Positions 59,771 through 64,000 of a DNA stretch of 64,000 bases are shown here, piece after piece. This stretch comes from Kaistella palustris DSM 21579. Its GTDB lineage: Bacteria; Bacteroidota; Bacteroidia; Flavobacteriales; Weeksellaceae. Under the pieces are notes generated by a model, which was not told the origin of the DNA, searched no databases, and worked only from the letters and a program-made list of their open reading frames with translations. The position numbers and the translations under genes are program-made. The stretch spans positions 124,001-188,000 of the forward strand of contig NZ_AULL01000017.1 in NCBI RefSeq assembly GCF_000422265.1, written 5' to 3'. Position 1 is the first letter of the stretch; each line of letters opens with the position of its first letter.

Positions 59771-60253
59771 ATGGCAACTGTAAATCTTTCGGATTACAAA
59801 CCATTACAACTTAATGATGCCGGTTCTTTTAGAATTGGCATTGTTGTTTCTGAATGGAATGATTTTGTAACTTACAATCTGCGCGACGGTGCTGTAGAGG
59901 TTTTAAAGGCTGAAGGCGTGGATCCGGAAAATATAAAGATCTTCAAAGTTCCCGGTGCTTTCGAGCTTAATTATGCCTCAATGCAGCTGTGCAAAGAAGG
60001 TGTCTTCGATGCGGTAATCGCAATTGGCTGCGTGATCCGTGGTGAAACACCACATTTTGACTATGTTTGTTCCGCGGTTGCACAGGGAATTAAAGACTGT
60101 AACATCCTGACCGATGTGCCCACCATATTTTGCCTGCTGACGGATGATACCAAAGAACAGTCGGTGGCAAGGAGCGGTGGTATTCACGGTAACAAAGGTG
60201 TGGAGGCCGCGGCTACCGCACTTCAGATGATTAATTTCAAAAAGAATCTCTAG
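59771..60253 (+). CDS. ribH: 6,7-dimethyl-8-ribityllumazine synthase
   Basis: A 160-residue lumazine synthase, the penultimate step of riboflavin synthesis. Signatures: FRIGIVVSEWNDFVTYNLRDGA, VPGAFELNYASMQL, VIAIGCVIRGETPHFDYVCSAVAQG and FCLLTDDTKEQSVARSGG; the conserved catalytic His lies in the ETPHF segment. It is 15 bases after the TPR-like gene. No other rib genes are nearby. Confidence 0.97.
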   Translation: MATVNLSDYKPLQLNDAGSFRIGIVVSEWNDFVTYNLRDGAVEVLKAEGVDPENIKIFKVPGAFELNYASMQLCKEGVFDAVIAIGCVIRGETPHFDYVCSAVAQGIKDCNILTDVPTIFCLLTDDTKEQSVARSGGIHGNKGVEAAATALQMINFKKNL

Positions 60254-60343
60254 GAAAAGAAAGGTAATATTGGTTTTGCAAATCTGTAACTTTTAGCAAT
60301 ATTCGGATTTCTGAGGTCATTTTACAAACTAATTGCTTACAAA

Positions 60344-62422
60344 ATGGATATCAAAAAACTAAAACCTTTTTTATGCCTCGGAATTTTCTACGTGGCTGTT
60401 TCGCTGATCCTTCGGATTATCTTCTTTTTACATCCGATCACTACGGCAACTTTTGGCTTTTCCGAAATTCTGAAAATCATTTTTATAGGAATCATTACCG
60501 ATGTTTTTGTGTTCATTTTAGCAAGCACTTTCCTGGCACTCTATTTTCTATTCCTCTCGAATTCCAAATACAACAAACCTTACGGATATATAATTTTTGG
60601 GTTGTTGGTGCTGGCCTTTATCTATACTGCGTTTGTCCCGAGCAATATATTCAGGCAGTACGGCGGCGCATTTCCCGAGGTTGCAATGTCATTTATCGGC
60701 CTCAAGATGCTTTTTTTCGGCTTAATGCTGTTTTTACCCGCACAGCGAATTAAAATCCGTAATGTTCTGTATTTCATTACTTTGTTCCTGTACGTATTGC
60801 TGATTATTTTTAATGCCGTAAGTGAATATTTTTTCTGGAATGAATTCGGTGTGCGTTACAATTTTATCGCCGTCGATTATTTGATCTACACCAATGAAGT
60901 CATTGGAAACATCATGGAAAGTTATCCGGTCATTCCCCTCTTCTCCGGAATTCTTGCCTTAACTCTACTGGTTACCTGGCTTATTTTTAAGAAGACAAAA
61001 AACGAACTTTTAACACTACCAAACTTTAAGCAGAAACTTATTCTGCTCGGCACTTTCCTTTTCCTTTTCGGTCTCAGTTTGATCATCGTACCCAAGCTTG
61101 ATTCTTTAAAATCCGAAAATACTTTTTCCGAACAGATCCAGGCTAATGGTTTGCCGAAATTTTATCACGCCTTTACACATAACGAACTCGATTTTTTTCA
61201 GTTTTATCCCACTGTGACACAGTCTGCGGCGGAACAGAATTTCCTGAAGCAGTTTCAGCCGCCAGCGCTCACCAGAAAGATAGCACCCGCGGCACCTGAA
61301 CTCAAAAAGAATGTGGTTCTGATTTCCATTGAAAGTCTTTCCGCAGAATTTCTGGAGCATTACGGCAACACACAGAAGATTACGCCTTTCCTCGACAGTT
61401 TGGCGGATAAATCGCTGCTGTTTACCAATCTGTATGCCACTGGAAACAGAACAGTGCGAGGACTGGAAGCTTTGACGCTGTGTATCCCGCCCACTGCGGG
61501 CGAAAGCCTCATCAAAAGGGAACAGAACAAAAATAAATTCACCACCGGAAGTGTTTTTAAATCCAAAGGTTACGATGTGAAGTTTCTGTATGGCGGATAC
61601 AGCTACTTCGATAATATGGAAGATTTTTACAAAGGAAATGGCTACGATATTGTAGACCGAAACAATTTTAAACCCGAAGAAATTTCTTTTGCAAACGTGT
61701 GGGGCGTTGCCGATGAAGATATGGCGAAAAAAGCCATCCAGGTGATGAATGCCGAAGCAAAGGCGGGAAAACCTTTCTTTCACCATTGGATGACCGTGTC
61801 CAATCACCGGCCGTTTACTTATCCCGAAGGAAGAATAGACATTCCCGGCGATGCCAAATCCCGTGAAGGCGGCGTGAAATATACCGATTATTCGCTGCGC
61901 AAATTTTTCAGTCTGGCCAAGAAGCAGCCTTGGTATAAGAATACGGTTTTTGTAATTATTTCGGATCACTGCGCCTCCAGCGCCGGCAAAACGAAACTGC
62001 CGATGGATAAGTACCGAATACCGGCCATGATTTTTTCCGAAGGGTTTGTGCAGCCGCAACAGTTTAATCAGTTGATGTCACAAATTGATGTTATGCCCAC
62101 TTTATTCGGACTGCTTAATTTTTCCTATGAATCTAAATTCTTGGGTCAGGATGTCTTTACTGAAAATTTCACTCCCAAAGCCTATGTCGCAACCTACCAG
62201 GATCTTGGGCTGATTAAAGATGAACATTTAACTGTGATTTCTCCTACACGGAAAGTAAAACAATATGAACTCGTACAGCAAAAATCGGATCTCCCCGAAA
62301 ACTTCCGGATTTATTACGATGAGAAACCCGTAACTGCGCCGGTGCAAACCTTAGTCAATGACTGTATTTCTGTGTATCAGGCAACAAGTTTTTGGCTGAA
62401 GGAACACATGCTTAACAAATAA
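60344..62422 (+). CDS. LTA synthase-like sulfatase-fold membrane protein
   Basis: A 692-residue protein with five N-terminal membrane segments (about 8-30, 40-67, 78-98, 104-126, 133-155) and further hydrophobic sequence to about 255, then an extracellular alkaline-phosphatase/sulfatase-fold domain: NVVLISIESLSAEFLEHYG (metal Glu), GNRTVRGLEALTL (catalytic Thr), FFHHWMTVSNHRPF and FVIISDHCA (Asp-His metal ligands). In Gram-positives such enzymes transfer glycerol phosphate. This bacterium has no lipoteichoic acid, so the acceptor and substrate are unknown; phosphoglycerol or phosphoethanolamine transfer to envelope glycans is plausible. A single gene with no obvious operon partner. Confidence 0.85.
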   Translation: MDIKKLKPFLCLGIFYVAVSLILRIIFFLHPITTATFGFSEILKIIFIGIITDVFVFILASTFLALYFLFLSNSKYNKPYGYIIFGLLVLAFIYTAFVPSNIFRQYGGAFPEVAMSFIGLKMLFFGLMLFLPAQRIKIRNVLYFITLFLYVLLIIFNAVSEYFFWNEFGVRYNFIAVDYLIYTNEVIGNIMESYPVIPLFSGILALTLLVTWLIFKKTKNELLTLPNFKQKLILLGTFLFLFGLSLIIVPKLDSLKSENTFSEQIQANGLPKFYHAFTHNELDFFQFYPTVTQSAAEQNFLKQFQPPALTRKIAPAAPELKKNVVLISIESLSAEFLEHYGNTQKITPFLDSLADKSLLFTNLYATGNRTVRGLEALTLCIPPTAGESLIKREQNKNKFTTGSVFKSKGYDVKFLYGGYSYFDNMEDFYKGNGYDIVDRNNFKPEEISFANVWGVADEDMAKKAIQVMNAEAKAGKPFFHHWMTVSNHRPFTYPEGRIDIPGDAKSREGGVKYTDYSLRKFFSLAKKQPWYKNTVFVIISDHCASSAGKTKLPMDKYRIPAMIFSEGFVQPQQFNQLMSQIDVMPTLFGLLNFSYESKFLGQDVFTENFTPKAYVATYQDLGLIKDEHLTVISPTRKVKQYELVQQKSDLPENFRIYYDEKPVTAPVQTLVNDCISVYQATSFWLKEHMLNK

Positions 62423-62456
62423 ATTTTTTTGTAATTTTAGAAGTAAATTAGATATT

Positions 62457-63311
62457 ATGAAATGGACAAACGATAGAAGCGGAAATGTGGAGGACAGGCG
62501 AGGCTCCGGAGGCGGCGGAGGTCTAATGGTCGGCGGCGGCCTCGGAACACTGATTATTGCGGCAATCGTATTTTTTCTTGGTGGTGATCCTTCAGCCATT
62601 CTTTCTTCCGGCGGAAACGCCGGTCCCCAAACTGAACAGCGAGATCTGACGAAAGATGAACTTCAGGTGAAAGAATTTGTATCTATGGTGACTGCAGAAA
62701 CTGAAAAAACCTGGGGAAAAATTTTTCAGGAAAACGGTATGCAGTACGATCCACCGAAAGTGGTGATGTTCGAAAGTGTAACCCAGTCCGGTTGTGGAAC
62801 CGCGCAGGCCGCTATGGGACCTTTTTACTGCCCTGCTGACCAGACCGTGTATATGGATATGAGTTTCTTTCAGGAACTGCAGCAAAGGTTTGGCGCGAAA
62901 GTTACCGAATTTTCTATCGCCTATGTCATGGCACACGAGATCGGTCATCATGTGCAGACACTTTTGGGAACCACCCAGAAAGTCGATCAGCTGCGTGCAA
63001 GTGGGAGATATTCTGAAGCAGATATGAACCGGGTTTCGGTTGCCACAGAATTGCAGGCTGATTTTTATGCCGGAGTCTGGGCAAAACAGACCGATAACCG
63101 CGAACATATTTTGGAGCCGGGTGATATTGAGTCCGCAATCTCGGCAGCTGAAGCAGTTGGCGATGATAACATCCAGAAACGCTCGCAGGGTTACGTAAAC
63201 CAGGAAGGATTTACGCACGGCAGTTCTGCGCAGAGAAGAGATTGGTTTATGAAAGGTTATAATACCGGCGACATCCGCCAGGGAGATACATTTAATGCCT
63301 TGCTTAAATAA
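62457..63311 (+). CDS. YpfJ/KPN_02809-family neutral zinc metallopeptidase
   Basis: A 284-residue protein. The N-terminus MKWTNDRSGNVEDRRGSGGG is family-typical and precedes one membrane segment (about 25-41). The zinc motif AHEIGHHVQ lies near residue 161, and further family segments are QSGCGTAQAAMGPFYCPADQTVYMD, ATELQADFYAG (third ligand Glu/Asp region) and SQGYVNQEGFTHGSSAQR. The substrate is unknown. It follows the LtaS-like gene at 34 bases and could share its transcript. Confidence 0.92.
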   Translation: MKWTNDRSGNVEDRRGSGGGGGLMVGGGLGTLIIAAIVFFLGGDPSAILSSGGNAGPQTEQRDLTKDELQVKEFVSMVTAETEKTWGKIFQENGMQYDPPKVVMFESVTQSGCGTAQAAMGPFYCPADQTVYMDMSFFQELQQRFGAKVTEFSIAYVMAHEIGHHVQTLLGTTQKVDQLRASGRYSEADMNRVSVATELQADFYAGVWAKQTDNREHILEPGDIESAISAAEAVGDDNIQKRSQGYVNQEGFTHGSSAQRRDWFMKGYNTGDIRQGDTFNALLK

Positions 63312-63336
63312 AATCGGTTTCTATTGAATACAAAAA

Positions 63337-63366
63337 ACCGTATCTGTTGGGATACGGGTTTTTTTT
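63337..63366. terminator. Rho-independent terminator of the metallopeptidase gene
   Basis: CCGTATC at 63338-63344 pairs with GATACGG at 63351-63357, with A bases before and eight Ts after. It may also act for the convergent small gene. Confidence 0.75.
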
Positions 63367-63384
63367 GCTTTTATTTAAAAATTT

Positions 63385-63627
63385 CTAGCCTTGGTTGGAT
63401 GTGTCTCCATAAGATGTTTTCATGTCTTCAGCTTTGTTCTGAACCTGTGAAACAACATCATTTGCTTTGGATTTTAAATCACTACCAAATTTGTTGAAGT
63501 TATCTTTTGCTGTATTTACTTTGTCCTTTACAGCTTGTTTTTCTTCAGGAGTAGAATTTTTATACTTCCACCATGCTAATGCTCCCAGTCCTAATAATGC
63601 AAGAAGCCCGTTTTTTTTAGTGCCCAT
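63385..63627 (-). CDS. YtxH-like small protein
   Basis: An 80-residue protein. A short hydrophobic segment (LLALLGLGALAWWKY, about 8-22) anchors it to the membrane, and the rest is a highly charged amphipathic helix (STPEEKQAVKDKVNTAKDNF; SKANDVVSQVQNKAEDMKTS) of the YtxH/LEA-like type linked to stress responses in other bacteria. Own promoter not evident. Confidence 0.8.
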   Translation of the reverse strand: MGTKKNGLLALLGLGALAWWKYKNSTPEEKQAVKDKVNTAKDNFNKFGSDLKSKANDVVSQVQNKAEDMKTSYGDTSNQG

Positions 63628-63744
63628 AATATTAATGTTTTAAGTTTTAAAAATATAATTTGATACACATGTGATTGTAAAAAGTGTGCCACGATTTCTG
63701 CATAAAGTATAAAATTTTGTTAAATGCTGAGTATTCAGGGAAAC

Positions 63745-63771
63745 AAAAAACTCTGCCCGGGGACAGAGTTT
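63745..63771 (-). terminator. Rho-independent terminator of pruA
   Basis: AAACTCTG (63748-63755) pairs with CAGAGTTT (63764-63771); on the minus strand it is followed by a T run, 20 bases beyond the pruA stop. Confidence 0.75.
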
Positions 63772-63791
63772 TATTTAAAATCAGGATTTCA

Positions 63792-64000
<209 letters not shown>

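Noticed and set aside
61106-62059. 317-residue minus-strand open frame
   Set aside because: It is antisense to the LtaS-like gene, with no recognisable motif and no start context; the plus-strand gene is clear.

Overview
The window reads as an ordinary chromosomal stretch from a member of the Bacteroidota, class Flavobacteriia, most likely the Chryseobacterium/Kaistella group (Weeksellaceae). The evidence is the lineage-typical proteins (GLPGLI, DUF4296, DUF4271, DUF5686, a BlaR-like M56/TonB protein), an alternative complex III operon (actABCDEF), a tryptophanase (indole formation is common in this group), weak or absent Shine-Dalgarno sequences, and repeated matches to the Bacteroidota promoter pattern TTG-N17-23-TAnnTTTG. 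I saw no rRNA, tRNA, insertion sequence, prophage or CRISPR array. Coding density is high and no gene-free stretch exceeds 300 bases.

Layout. 0-4.5 kb: the end of an unidentified gene, a secreted PQQ-type sugar dehydrogenase lipoprotein, then a BlaI repressor / M56 sensor / GLPGLI operon whose promoter carries a textbook BlaI-type operator, followed by a small secreted-protein gene that looks frameshifted. 4.5-15.4 kb: uvrB, a DUF3820 protein, an AI-2E family permease, two tandem paralogous membrane proteins, pabB-pabC for folate, a large outer-surface DUF5686 protein and menD for menaquinone. 15.6-25.5 kb: a divergent EF-G paralogue lacking the usual catalytic histidine, tryptophanase, DUF502, miaE, a small Thr-rich membrane protein, an acyltransferase, a DUF421 gene with a stop at codon 3, rplU-rpmA and a secreted M28 peptidase. 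25.7-34 kb: thiL with a thioesterase, a flavoprotein preceded by a perfect 15-bp inverted repeat, a small lipoprotein, a lipoprotein plus K+/H+-type antiporter pair, and the LUD-cdsA-psd phospholipid cluster. 34-45 kb: rsfS-ftsH, birA, then glycosyltransferase-DUF4296-tgt-lptG on the minus strand, DUF4271, hemD, oligopeptidase B and small conserved genes. 45-58 kb: a two-component system, a SPOR-like protein and the six-gene alternative complex III operon. 58-64 kb: apt, a TPR-like membrane protein, ribH, an LtaS-like sulfatase-fold enzyme, a YpfJ-like metallopeptidase, a YtxH-like protein and the C-terminus of pruA.

How the genes work together. menD feeds the menaquinone pool that alternative complex III oxidises, passing electrons to cytochrome c; no terminal oxidase gene follows it here. 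cdsA and psd make phosphatidylethanolamine, and lptG-type permease carries LPS. rsfS, ftsH, rplU, rpmA, tgt, miaE and the EF-G paralogue concern ribosomes and tRNA. thiL, ribH, birA, hemD and pabBC are cofactor genes scattered among them.

I did not find a clearly new multi-gene system. The best leads are the EF-G paralogue with a substituted G3 motif, the BlaI operator overlapping its own promoter, a canonical EF-hand loop inside ActB, a six-haem ActA, the perfect inverted repeat at 27433, and two genes that look broken by a single base change.
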